DNA from: Candidatus Sedimenticola sp. (ex Thyasira tokunagai)
GTDB lineage: Bacteria; Pseudomonadota; Gammaproteobacteria; Chromatiales; Chromatiaceae
Length of the DNA: 64,000 nucleotides
Direction of reading: 5' to 3'
NCBI GenBank assembly: GCA_037318855.1
Contig: CP134874.1
Coordinates: 2,728,598-2,792,597, forward strand
Numbering within the stretch: the stretch's first letter is position 1; the number at the start of each line of letters is the position of its first letter. Below are positions 39,703 through 48,669 of this stretch, piece by piece. The notes under the pieces were generated by a model. That model was not told where the DNA came from and did no database searches. It saw nothing but the letters and a program-made list of their open reading frames with translations. Position numbers and translations under genes: made by a program.

Positions 39703-42011
39703 TTAGAAGCACTGTGCACTATTGGCACTTGCAGTACTCCGAAAAACAAGGCTGACCCCAAAACCTGAGCAATCATAGGTGACAGGTGCAACATCAGTTG
39801 CCTTGACATCCGCCTCCACATTGATGAAGGGATATGGTGCCAATTCACCTATAGGGGTAATTGCTGTACTAATTAATGTGCCACATGAGCCGGAAGCTGA
39901 ACTCGAAACCGTTACATATCCATCAGGGATGGTACTTTCTGAGTTTTTGCATATATACGTTATTCCAGTGGGATTTGGATGTTTGATCGAATAGGCAAGA
40001 TTTGAAGACCCGCACTGGCTACTATTGGATACTCCGACAATCACAAAATCTGTAGGTACTGGAGAATAATTGGTAACACACATTGTCGTCCCTGAAGGAT
40101 TTGGTGCCACTATCGCATAACCAGGAGAGGTGCCAATATTACAGTGATTTGTCATCTCAGTAATGACATAACCTACGGGGACTGAGTATGGAAGACAAAG
40201 GTAGTAGGGGCCTGCGCCTGAAATAAGGGATATCATATACCCTTGACCATAACTACTGCATTCGAGCGAGTCTTCGATTTCGTGATGCAAAACGGGACAT
40301 CCAAGTCCCCCTTTTGAACTCAATCTTCGACAGCCTATTATTGCCCCGGCCGTCCCGGTCTCCAGCACTACGCAATAACATCGCAAGCTCGTTACTGCTT
40401 CGTCGCTGGCTCCCGAGATGACTTGACGTCGCGTTCGTATGCGATCTTTGGATTCCCTCTGGCGCTATGCGCACGCCGGGCATCCAGTATCGCCTCGCGA
40501 CTACCGAGGACTAACCGCCTCGGCTTTCAGCCTTCCTTGGCGGTCAGCGGGGGTGTACTGGGAACGAAGCTCGTCACGGCGTATTGATCAGGTATTGGTG
40601 ACGTAGGGCATATGAATGTTGCACCTGTCTGGCTGGGCTTACTAATAGTTTTTCTTCCAGTGCATGTTGAGGTGTCACTTTTCATTGCCACAAGAACAAA
40701 ACCGTCTGGCACTTCAGATGGATAGCAGATATCAGTGGAACCTGATTGATTAGGGATACTTATACTTCGCGCAATTCCATCTATGCAACCCGTCGCGTTG
40801 TAATCACCTGTACTCACCCATCCAGATGGTATAGGACTGTCAGAGCAAGCGAAAGACCCACTAGCTAGGGCGGCAACAACCATATATCCATATCCTTTCC
40901 CTGATCCAGGTGCACATTGACTATGCAATCCACTTGATTCATACACCCACCCTTGTGGTACCGACGATGGGTAGCAGACAACTTGTCCAGGGGCTAGTGT
41001 ATTGCTGATTTGCCATGTGTTGCCACCTGCACATGACAACGTATTAGTTATCCCACTTATTACATAACCTGTTGGTAGTGCTGGGAATTCTGGCAGTATA
41101 GGTAGAGAACAGACAGACATAGAAGATGACATCTTTTCAATCTGCGTACCCGGTCCCGTCGCCGAGCCTTCAGCACAGTTGATGTAGTTACCCCTTTCGA
41201 CTGGCATGTAACCGTCCGGTATATTGATGCCGCTAAGTGAATCACAAATGAGGGTAGATGAAATTGAGTTCAGCGACGTTAACGTAATTCCCCCGTACGA
41301 ACAGCCAGGATTACTCCCCCTCCCTGTAATCACATACCCCGCTGGAAGAACAAAATCCAGGGAATCACACACCTGCATCCCACTCTGTATATTCCTTGTG
41401 ATCCGATAAGCAGGACCATTATTGCATCCTGAATAATTGCGCGTTGTTCCTCCCGTTATTACGTAACCTGGTGGCGTCGTTGTATTATCACAAACAAAAT
41501 AGCTGCTTTCAGTTGCTTTCCGGATGCTCATTGTTGGATAACTGCCGCCACACGAATAACTGCTCGAGATACCTGTCACCACCCAGCCTGGAGGGACGGT
41601 TGACTGAGGCATATTGTCATGACAAACGGTCGCAAACGTCAGCGAATCTGAAAGATAACGTATTATGTAGTAAGTGCCGTTTGGCCCCGTGCCACCATCC
41701 TGATCGCAGGAAGGTGTAGTTCCTGTACCCATTGTGATAAAACCGGAGGGTATGACTGATTGAAGACAAGCATTGGTAGTACTCCCACCCGTCGATGGTC
41801 TTCTGAGATTGAACTTAACTGAACACCTTCCGTAGGACACCCTTTGCTTACTCTCAATTATATACCCGCTGCCTGCATAGGTTGCATACTGAGATGCGCA
41901 TACGTTCACTGTAGTTGGACCTGAGGTAAGAGCGGCATCCACATCTTCCATCATGAAAGTAAATGGCAGTACCAAAATAATTAATAAAATTGCTTTTTTC
42001 ATCATTTCCAT
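39703..42011 (-). pseudogene. Secreted protein of tandem Cys/GYVITG repeats, interrupted by one structured element
   Basis: Segments 42011-40550 and 40262-39703 total 674 codons. Signal peptide: KKAILLIILVLPFTFMMEDVDA. The rest is about a dozen units of roughly 38-48 residues with the pattern C...(V/I)P.GYVITG......C......Y.I, for example VCDSLDFVLPAGYVITGRGS. Each unit has two Cys, suggesting disulfide-linked modules. I do not recognise the family. Without the element the join reads VPSTPQCSSYGQGYMISLIS, which continues the repeat pattern. The stop TAA is immediately followed by the RHS start codon, so the two were probably co-translated and may act together at the cell surface. Confidence 0.75.
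40263..40549 (-). mobile_element. Structured-RNA mobile element, subfamily B (287 bp), in Cys-repeat gene
   Basis: Inserted in the same sense as the host gene. Its last two bases are CG instead of TA, and with this boundary the host frame is restored exactly. Upstream flank CCCC (C at -4). Confidence 0.9.
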
Positions 42012-42013
42012 CT

Positions 42014-42480
42014 TTATTCGCCTTCCCCTGCTTTCAGCAAGTAACCATTTTTACTCAAGGTGATAGCTTCAATTTCCATTGTTCCTGGTGCATTATGATA
42101 AATATTTTTCAACTACCATCTGGTGATTCAAAAGAGGCGGTAATTGCGATATTCAACGTAAAAGACATAGATTCACCACAGCCAGTGTTATAAATCACGT
42201 ACCCTAAACAGATAATCTGTCCAATACCCCACTCTGTATGATCAAAGGGTAATTGTGTGGCATATCAAAAACTCATGTCGCCAAGATTATATCTCCAGAC
42301 CGTTCACTCAAGGCATTCCTACATCCAGATAATGCAACCGTAATTATCCGGTAAATGTTTCTATATACACCCACTCTCTTCGCCATTGCGGCTGCACCTG
42401 GAAGGTATTTTACTTTTGGCTCTTCCCCTATTTCATAATAGATGCTGCTTATCATCCTATCCCAGTAGAAGCGATTCACA
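42014..42480 (-). pseudogene. Decayed small gene(s) upstream of the Cys-repeat gene
   Basis: Several frames each look coding over short stretches: MNRFYWDRMISSIYYEIGEE (68 codons from 42479), then EWGIGQIICLGYVIYNTGCG and SFTLNIAITASFESPDGS, then APGTMEIEAITLSKNGYLL ending in TAA at 42014. Stops and frame changes between them indicate decay. No family recognised. Confidence 0.35.
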
Positions 42481-42622
42481 CTTCAGCAACTTTTGCCCCT
42501 TGGTGGGGCCATTGGTTCACCGGAGTGATCTGGATTAGAGATCGGGTAATCCCGGTCATAATCAAACAGAATCACACTTACTCAAAGGCAATAACGCCAA
42601 GGTGTTACAGGGATAAAAAAAG
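42481..42622. other. Short intergenic stretch before ISL3 end
   Basis: No gene or clear signal; ends in an A-rich run beside the ISL3 terminus. Confidence 0.3.
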
Positions 42623-42809
42623 GGCTCTTCCCCTGATTGAGTGGGTAGAATTCACCTGACCACTTCCTCAGGATAAAGATTTAGTCCGCCAAGGTGGAAT
42701 AAGATTGGAGTTATAACTGAATCTGGTGTTTGAGTAGTTGAAAAAGGGCGGCGTATCTGGTTGATTTGTTGTTGCGAGACATCAAAACAACCATTGGAGA
42801 TACGCCACC

Positions 42810-44057
42810 ATGAGTAAGAATAACGTTGTTAAGCTGGCAGGTCGAGATACGATTATCGATCCGCTGACAGAGTTGCTGAGAAGCGGTGCAGAGCAGTTGA
42901 TCTACCAGGCGGTAGAGGCAGAGCTGCTGGAGCTGTTGGCGGAGCACACCGAGCGACGGACAGAGGATGGCAAGGCGGGTGTGGTGCGTAATGGTCATCT
43001 GCCAGCTCGTAAACTGCAGACAGGATTGGGGCCGGTCACGGTCGAGATCCCCAAAGTTCGAGCGAAGACCGGCGAGCCGGTGACGTTCCGATCAGCTCTG
43101 GTACCGCCGTATGTACGCAAGACGAAGTCACTGGAAGCGGCGCTGCCGTGGCTCTACCTGAAGGGGATTTCCAGTGGTGAGATGGGTGAGGCCCTGAAAG
43201 TGCTGGTGGGTCCGGATGCAACAGGCTTGTCGGCCAGCACGGTATCGCGTCTGAAGCAGGTCTGGGCAGAAGAATATCGGAGCTGGTGTGAGGAGCGCCT
43301 GGATAAGGAGCATTGGGTGTATGTGTGGACAGACGGTGTCTACAGCGGACTGAGAGCAGAGCAGACGAAGCTGTGTGCCCTGGTGGTGATCGGTGTGAAT
43401 GAGCGTGGTGAGAAGCATTTTCTGGCAATTGAGGATGGTGTGCGGGAGTCCACGCAGAGCTGGCGGGAGGTACTGTTGAAGCTGAAGTCACGCGGACTGA
43501 ACCCGCCCAAATTGGCGATCGGTGACGGTGCCATGGGCTTCTGGGCTGCGCTGGAGGAAGTATATCCTGAGACGCGCCAGCAGCGCTGCTGGATGCACAA
43601 GACCATGAACGTGCTGAACTGCCTGCCAAAGACAGCTCAGCCGAAAGCGAAGCAGGCACTGCATAACATCTGGCAGGCGGAGACTCAGGCCGATGCGGAA
43701 AAGGCCTTTGATCTGTTTATCAAAACGTATGAGCCGAAGTATCCGAAGGCTGCCATCTGTCTGCACAAAGACCGAGAGGAACTGATGGCTTTCTATCACT
43801 TTCCGGCACAGCACTGGCAGAGCATTCGGACCAGCAATCCGATTGAATCAACCTTCGGGACAATCCGCCATCGAACCAAGCGTTCCAAGGGCTGCCTATC
43901 GCGTGACGGCATGCTACACATGATGTTCAAACTCGGCCTGTGTGCCGAGAAGAAGTGGAGACGATTACGGGGTTTCGGTTACCTGGCGAAGGTGATAACC
44001 GGAATCAAATTTAAAGATGGTGTTGAGGTAACAGGAGTCGATCAGGTCGCCGCTTGA
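42810..44057 (+). CDS. IS256-family transposase (intact)
   Basis: 415 residues, complete. Mutator-type DDE transposase: KLAGRDTIIDPLTELL, YVWTDGVYSGLRAEQ (first Asp), LAIGDGAMGFWAALEEVYP (second Asp), QQRCWMHKTMNVLNCLP, and a Glu in SNPIESTFGTIRHRTKRSKG, all standard for IS256. It is full length, unlike copy 2, so it could supply transposase in trans. The right inverted repeat of its own element is interrupted, which may immobilise this copy. Confidence 0.95.
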   Translation: MSKNNVVKLAGRDTIIDPLTELLRSGAEQLIYQAVEAELLELLAEHTERRTEDGKAGVVRNGHLPARKLQTGLGPVTVEIPKVRAKTGEPVTFRSALVPPYVRKTKSLEAALPWLYLKGISSGEMGEALKVLVGPDATGLSASTVSRLKQVWAEEYRSWCEERLDKEHWVYVWTDGVYSGLRAEQTKLCALVVIGVNERGEKHFLAIEDGVRESTQSWREVLLKLKSRGLNPPKLAIGDGAMGFWAALEEVYPETRQQRCWMHKTMNVLNCLPKTAQPKAKQALHNIWQAETQADAEKAFDLFIKTYEPKYPKAAICLHKDREELMAFYHFPAQHWQSIRTSNPIESTFGTIRHRTKRSKGCLSRDGMLHMMFKLGLCAEKKWRRLRGFGYLAKVITGIKFKDGVEVTGVDQVAA

Positions 44058-44087
44058 TTCAACTGGTTAAACACCAGATTTGACTAT

Positions 44088-44388
44088 CGCTGATCGCCAT
44101 GGAAGGCTGAAAGCCGAGGCGATTAGTCCCCGATAGGCGTAGGCGCGGTTGTATGGCCGGAATTGCGACCGGCAGGGAGCGATGTAGGGCATACAAGGAG
44201 TGCATCCGAAACGCCGTAGAGTCATTGCGGGAGTCATGATGGAGTAGTGCACAAGCAGCTTTGCTGCAATGTGCAATACGGAATCGTGACGTACGCAGGA
44301 CGGTCGGGGCATAACGGCTGTCGCGTAGGCGAGTTGATTTTGGAGACTTGGATGTCCCAAAATCTTTCACGAGGTAGCGACACTCTTG
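44088..44388 (+). mobile_element. Structured-RNA mobile element, subfamily C (301 bp), in IS256 inverted repeat
   Basis: Split point GACTAT/AACTC. The intact IS256 at 50055-50064 has exactly GACTATAACTC, a direct empty-site control. Upstream flank CTAT (C at -4). Almost identical to the copy at 10169. Confidence 0.94.
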
Positions 44389-45063
44389 AACTCATAAGAT
44401 TGCGTTGGCAAACCGCTTCTCATTACGGAAACTTCTACTACGAAATTTGATCATCTTTATCCGACTGCTGAGTCCTTCTGCAGGACAATTGCTCACCTTC
44501 AACACAACCGCATTCAATATTCCACACAGGTGCGCTTTGATTGTTTTTGCCACTTCTTTGATCGGATCGAGGCGACTACGCACGGCCCACGATAACCACC
44601 GATCCCAGCCTTTCGTAGCCCATGTTTTGCTGACATAGTGCCAGAGCGACATGGCCAACTCTTTGATGGCCCATGCACGTGCTGTTTTCAGTGTGCTCTC
44701 GCGCAATACTTTAAATCGCAACTTCTGTTTGTGTGTCATATTACAGGGATTGTAGAGCCAGTCATACTTGCTACCCTTAAGGTCCTCATAGCCTTCAGCC
44801 ATCAATGCTTTGTGCTCTTGGCGGCGCACCTTATCTACAGCTTCACCGAGATATTTGGCTACATGAAACTTGTCAAAGGCAATCTTATCCCCTAATCCGG
44901 ATATAGAAAACTCCAAAACATAAAAAGCCTCGGTTGTATAATGGCTAACGACAAAACAGACCAACACCCGATGGGTGAACAACCAAGGATTATCAACATA
45001 CTACCGCACAGACTGGCAACAACAAATAACCAATTACCCTATTCCGGATATAGAAAACCCCTA

Positions 45064-45711
45064 TAAGCGAGTCTTCGCCCTCCAGGTAGAGACGGCCATC
45101 GCTGACCATCCCCCCACAGATCCGGATGTGACCAATTCGGTCATCCGGTTCCTCGGTAATCAGAGGGGCAACACACCTCCGATGCATAACTTTACTACCC
45201 TGCAAACTCTTAGACATTGTGGATGATTTTGGGTCGCGGTAACGGCATACTTTCCATCAGCTTTTCGTTCTTCTCCCAGGTCAGCGTCTTCTTGCTACTA
45301 CGACGATTTAACCAGAACCTCCATCCACGCCTTGCATGGTGAAGAACTACCTCCATCGCTCGCATATTGCAGCGAACACCAAAGTACTGGTAGTGCCCCC
45401 GAAGTTTCGAGCACAAAATTCTGTACTGCTTCTTCAGATCCTGGTGCCAGTTGTTACGGCTCCAGGTCCATAGGGCTTGTACGGTTTTCCTGACTTTCTT
45501 GCGCGCAGTCTTGCGCTTGATAACCCAATAACCTCGCCTCGTTCTCGCCCGGCAGTTGGTAAATCCGCGAAAATCGAATGTGTTGTCCCCACGAGTGACC
45601 TCTTTGCCTGGGGTCGGTTTCCCGAATGAGAGTAGTCGGCTCTTCTCTGGATGTATTTCCAGTCCGTATTTCTCGAAACGCTTGGGCAAGACTTCCATGG
45701 CTGGCAGCGGT
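45064..45711 (-). mobile_element. Structured element carrying an internally deleted group II intron
   Basis: The 3' end of an element (TAAGCGAGTCTTCG) starts at 45064, and its 5' end (CCATGGCTGGCAGCG on plus) ends at 45711. Between them lie intron domains VI and V (GATCCGGATGTGACC... at about 45119-45152) and the C-terminal part of the intron RT gene. The intron therefore went into an element, and a later deletion fused the element's first 20 bp to the middle of the RT gene. Upstream flank CAAC (C at -4). Confidence 0.75.
45210..45698 (-). pseudogene. Group II intron RT/maturase, C-terminal part
   Basis: 162 codons: VLPKRFEKYGLEIHPEKSRL (RT domain 7 region), GDNTFDFRGFTNC, WVIKRKTARKKVRKTV, then the maturase tail WRFWLNRRSSKKTLTW and PLPRPKIIHNV. 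The polymerase core with YADD is missing. The frame is open only because the deletion placed an in-frame start in the element. It serves as the uninterrupted reference for the copy at 6521-7330. Confidence 0.8.
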
Positions 45712-45816
45712 TGAAAACGGGGCCAAATGCTGGATAATGCATGAAGGTTTCCCTCACGGGGGCCCCTCGGTTGAACTTATTTCAACAGGAAATCAAAATG
45801 AAAAAACATAAACAAT
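45712..45816 (+). other. Short gene remnant downstream of the composite element
   Basis: The plus frame VENGAKCWIMHEGFPHGG, then VELISTGNQNEKT, ends in TAA near 45810. Left of the composite element another open stretch (GLSTYYRTDWQQQITNYPIP) may be the upstream part, but the join gives a stop with the usual boundaries. Unrecognised. Confidence 0.3.
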
Positions 45817-45863
45817 CCTGATTACCCACCAGGCTCAGCTATTGAGCCTGGTGGGTAATCAGG
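45817..45863. repeat. 47-bp perfect palindrome made of IS1595 ends
   Basis: The 21-bp arm CCTGATTACCCACCAGGCTC+A is perfectly inverted after a 5-base loop (GCTAT). The arm equals the terminal sequence of the IS1595 copies (12282-12302 and 54129-54149). It may be a minimal IS1595 derivative or two abutting ends left by excision. Confidence 0.75.
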
Positions 45864-46058
45864 TACTTATTTAAGGATTAGAATACCCTGCCCTTGCCTT
45901 GCACGCGTGGGAATAAATCGTATCATGCGTGATATAGTTGCAAAGTAACTATTTTGCGTTAAACGCAAAATGATCCAAAGCATACCCTTGGTTACGGATT
46001 TTCTGCTGTACTACGCCCTGCCATAATCGCTTGCGTTGCGGTTGGCTCATCTGCAGTT
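45864..46058. other. Intergenic stretch before IS3, no gene
   Basis: Contains a TTTTGCGTT/AACGCAAAA inverted repeat at about 45953-45971. No coding sequence seen. Confidence 0.35.
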
Positions 46059-46098
46059 GTAAAGTGGACCCTTTAGTCAAGACAAAATCCACCTGAGT

Positions 46099-47265
46099 TT
46101 AAGCTGTACATACTTCACTATTTGCAGCTGCACGTCGCTGCCCCGATTCTCTCCCAACCTCCGCCCCAGAGTCTCTATTTCCGAACTTATCTACAATCAT
46201 TGCTCCACCACCCTGTCCACGCTCATAGACCCTGTTTGGAGTCTGGTTGGAGAGTGACTGGTGAGGCCGCTCTCCATTATAGAAGGTGAAATATTCAGTC
46301 AGTCCGATTAGCAATTCACCCATGCTCGCATACCCTTTGAGGTAGACATCTTCATACTTGAGGCTGCGCCACAGACGCTCAACGAAGATGTTGTCCAGTG
46401 CCCGGCCTCGCCCATCCATGCTGATTTTTACCCCTTCCCGTTTAAGGACATCGGTATAAGCGAGTCTTTGATTTCGTGATGCAAAACGGGACATCCAAGT
46501 CCCCCTTTTGAACTCAATCTTCGACAGCCTATTATTGCCCCGGCCGTCCCGGTCTCCAGCACTACGCAATAACATCGCAAGCTCGTTACTGCTTCGTCGC
46601 TGGCTCCCGAGATGACTTGACGTCGCGTTCGTATGCGATCTTTGGATTCCCTCTGGCGCTATGCGCACGCCGGGCATCCAGTATCGCCTCGCGACTACCG
46701 GGGACTAACCGCCTCGGCGTTCAGCCTTCCTTGGCGGTCAGCGAAGGCGTTGCGGGTGAACTGTACCCCTTGATCACTGTTGAATACTTCTGGTTCTCCG
46801 TACTGCCGTAGCGCCTCCTCCAGGCAATCTATGCAGAAACTGGCATCCATACTGTTGCTCAATCGCCAGCTCAGCACCTTGCGACTGTACCAGTCGATGA
46901 TAGCCACCAGATAGGCGAAGCCGTGCTTCAGGCGAATATAAGTAATGTCGGTGCTCCGGATGGGGGCGGCTGGTATTGGGGCCTGGCGCCATTCCAGCCA
47001 ACCCTATCGTGCGCATCAACCGTTGCACCCACTTGCGGTTCACCTCGTGCCCTTGCTCCTTGAGGAATGCGACCATTCGTCGACTACCATAGAACGGACG
47101 CAGGGTGTATTGCTCGTCGATCAGGCGGCATAACAGCAGGTCGGTTTCGTCCACTTCGACTGGCTGACTGCGAGCGTATACTACCGAACGGGTTGTGCCC
47201 GTCAGTTCGCACTGGCGCACTATGGATACCTCATGTCCTCGTTCAATCCAGCTCTGGCGGTTCAT
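46099..47265 (-). pseudogene. IS3-family transposase orfB, damaged
   Basis: Opens with SIVRQCELTGTTRSVVYAR and YGSRRMVAFLKEQGHEV. Near 46985 about 60 bp are missing between GPNTSRPHPE and STDITYIRLKHGF, which changes frame. The DDE core continues (AIIDWYSRKVLSWRLS; FNSDQGVQFTRNAF). Removing the structured element joins F to TDVLKREGVKISMDGRGRA, then FVERLWRSLKYEDVYLKGY. It ends at 46099. Not functional because of the internal deletion. Confidence 0.87.
46457..46743 (-). mobile_element. Structured-RNA mobile element, subfamily B (287 bp), in IS3 orfB
   Basis: Same sense as the host gene. The flanks join as ACGCCTT+TACCGATGTCC, giving NAFTDVL, the expected IS3 sequence. Upstream flank CCTT (C at -4). 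Confidence 0.93.
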
Positions 47266-47587
47266 GGCAGGCTGATCCCGGACTTTTTTTCAGCCAGTCC
47301 AGTTCCATCTTTAGCTTGCCAATTTCGCTGAATAGCTTCTCTGGCTGCTGGTGCTCAACAATAGGCTTTGGGCCTCGCTTGCCTTCGAACAAACTCTTTG
47401 CCTGCTCCTGAATGGCTCTCTTCCATTGCCCAACCTGCACGGGGTGAACCCCATACTCTTGACCAATCTCATTGATCGTCTTCACTCCTTTCAGCGCTTC
47501 AAGGCCGACCTTTGCCTTGAATTCTGGCGTGTGTACCTTGCGTTTTTTCTTCTCACTCATCTTCTTGCCACCCAAGCTATAGAGCAC
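47243..47587 (-). CDS. IS3-family transposase orfA
   Basis: The likely start is the Met of MSEKKKRKVHTPEFKAKV; about 105 residues. HTH region LEALKGVKTINEIGQEYGVH PVQVGQWK, then a leucine-rich coiled end (IGKLKMELDWLKK). It overlaps orfB, consistent with a -1 programmed frameshift. It may still be made, but the partner orfB is broken. Confidence 0.85.
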   Translation of the reverse strand: MLYSLGGKKMSEKKKRKVHTPEFKAKVGLEALKGVKTINEIGQEYGVHPVQVGQWKRAIQEQAKSLFEGKRGPKPIVEHQQPEKLFSEIGKLKMELDWLKKSPGSACHEPPELD

Positions 47588-47850
47588 AGCTTAAACTACT
47601 GTCCGGTATATGGGGTCCACTTTACTGCCCCCTGCTTGCTGAAGGTGTAGAGCCCAGAAAAATTGATGATAAGTACCGCTGGGTTTGACCCATCAGTAGG
47701 TAAATATATGAGGATAAGCATGAAAATGTCATTTGTAAGCCTATTGTTTTTATTATTTTTCGAGATAAGTACTTCCTATGCTGGATGGAGCGTGGGAGGT
47801 AAAATATCTCATCTTGGCATTCATTCTGGCAATGCCATATTTGCCTCATT

Positions 47851-48137
47851 CGCTGCCAGCCATGGAGAGCGAAGCGAGGGCTGGTAATCCCCGGTAGCCG
47901 TGAGGCCGCACTGCTTACCCGTCGTGCGCGCAGCGCGCCAGAGGGGAAGCAAAGTAGGCATCCGAACACGGCGTCCAGTCATTGGGAACTGACTGCGAAG
48001 CGGTAACGAGCTTGCGATGTTATCGCGTAGCGGTCAGTGACCAGGACGGCCGGGGCACTAATAGTGCTGTCAAAGATTGAGTGCAAAAGGGGGACTTGGA
48101 TGTCCCGTTTTGCATCACGAAATCGAAGACTCGCTTA
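47851..48137 (+). mobile_element. Structured-RNA mobile element, subfamily A (287 bp), in TSP1-like gene
   Basis: Same sense as the host gene. Flanks CCTCATT+ATCTTCG restore the frame (ASLSSLS). Upstream flank CATT (C at -4). One extra T relative to other A copies near 48065. Confidence 0.93.
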
Positions 48138-48669
48138 ATCTTCGTTGTCAGCGGCGCATACACAAGCAGCATGCGGTGCTACAGATAATGTGGGTCAGTT
48201 CGGGCTTGGTTTAGGAAAAATCCATTCACAGCCATTATTTTCAATGCTTTTGTCGGCCGATATGGCATCACTATCCGTTAGAGTGTTCATGACGGGGGAT
48301 TGTATCCAAGGCAGGCCGGGAATTAGTGGGTTGGAGATTGTTGGCGGTGGGCGCGGTGATACTTATGTTTGGAATGAGCTGGGAGAGTGGGGGGCATGCA
48401 TTCCAGATAATAAGGTTTGTGGTGATGGTGTTCAGCTTCAAACGGTAGAGTGTGTAAGAAACGATGGTACTTTTACTGTGGTTTCAAACGCTTATTGTGG
48501 CGCCAGTACAAACCCTGAAAGCAGGCGTTGTAGTTCTGCTTGTGTTGTATAAGAGCGCGTAGATTATGAAAATTGCTATGCAGGCACTAATGGGACCTGT
48601 TCAACGACGGTTGATTTAAGCCCCTATGTGCCTACAGATAAAACAATCTCTTCTGTAGCAGTTTCGGAT

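Larger units (their letters stand above)
42699..44402 (+). mobile_element. IS256-family insertion sequence, copy 1, 9-bp target duplication
   Basis: Terminal repeats GAGTTATAACTGAATCTGG (42708) and its imperfect inverse ending at 44393. The target duplication is ATAAGATTG at 42699-42707 and 44394-44402. The right repeat is split by a structured element (44088-44388); without it the end reads GACTATAACTC, identical to the second copy's right end. It sits inside an ISL3 transposase. Confidence 0.93.
42623..44982 (-). pseudogene. ISL3-family transposase, 5'-truncated and interrupted by IS256
   Basis: The left end is GGCTCTTCCCC at 42624. The transposase reads leftwards from about 44911: GDKIAFDKFHVAKYL, VRRQEHKALMAEG, GSKYDWLYNP, SNCPAEGLSSRIKMIK, RNEKRFANAIL. 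The IS256 at 42708-44393 interrupts it; after it the protein continues FHLGGLNLYPEEVVR and stops. The N-terminal half is missing: from about 44911 onward the sequence is unrelated. The first 20 residues of the open frame up to 44982 are therefore probably not native. Confidence 0.82.
46059..47625 (-). mobile_element. IS3-family insertion sequence with GTAAAGTGGACCC ends
   Basis: The terminal repeat GTAAAGTGGACCC at 46059 is inverted as GGGTCCACTTTAC at 47613-47625. It contains orfA and a damaged orfB on the minus strand plus a structured element (46457-46743). Confidence 0.85.

Noticed and set aside
43036..43659. Long minus-strand frames opposite the IS256 transposases
   Set aside because: Pro/Ser/His-rich shadow translations of GC-rich coding sequence, present in both copies.
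45064..45801. Frame restoration across the composite element at 45064-45711
   Set aside because: With the usual element boundaries the join gives a TAG; only a one-base shift would restore a frame, so I did not use it as evidence for seamless insertion.
3571..48137. The idea that the elements are self-splicing group I or group II introns
   Set aside because: No group I P/Q/R/S motifs and no group II domain V or GUGYG start are visible, and about half lie antisense to the interrupted gene, so splicing would not rescue it.
3571..48137. The idea that the elements are integron attC sites or gene cassettes
   Set aside because: No IntI, no R-box GTTRRRY core at the ends, and they sit singly inside genes rather than between cassettes.
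3571..48137. Direct naming of the elements as HEARO/omega-RNA
   Set aside because: Size, mobility and folding are comparable, but I could not match the known consensus from memory, no IscB-like gene is present, and the CNNN upstream rule is not the reported HEARO target. Left as a hypothesis.
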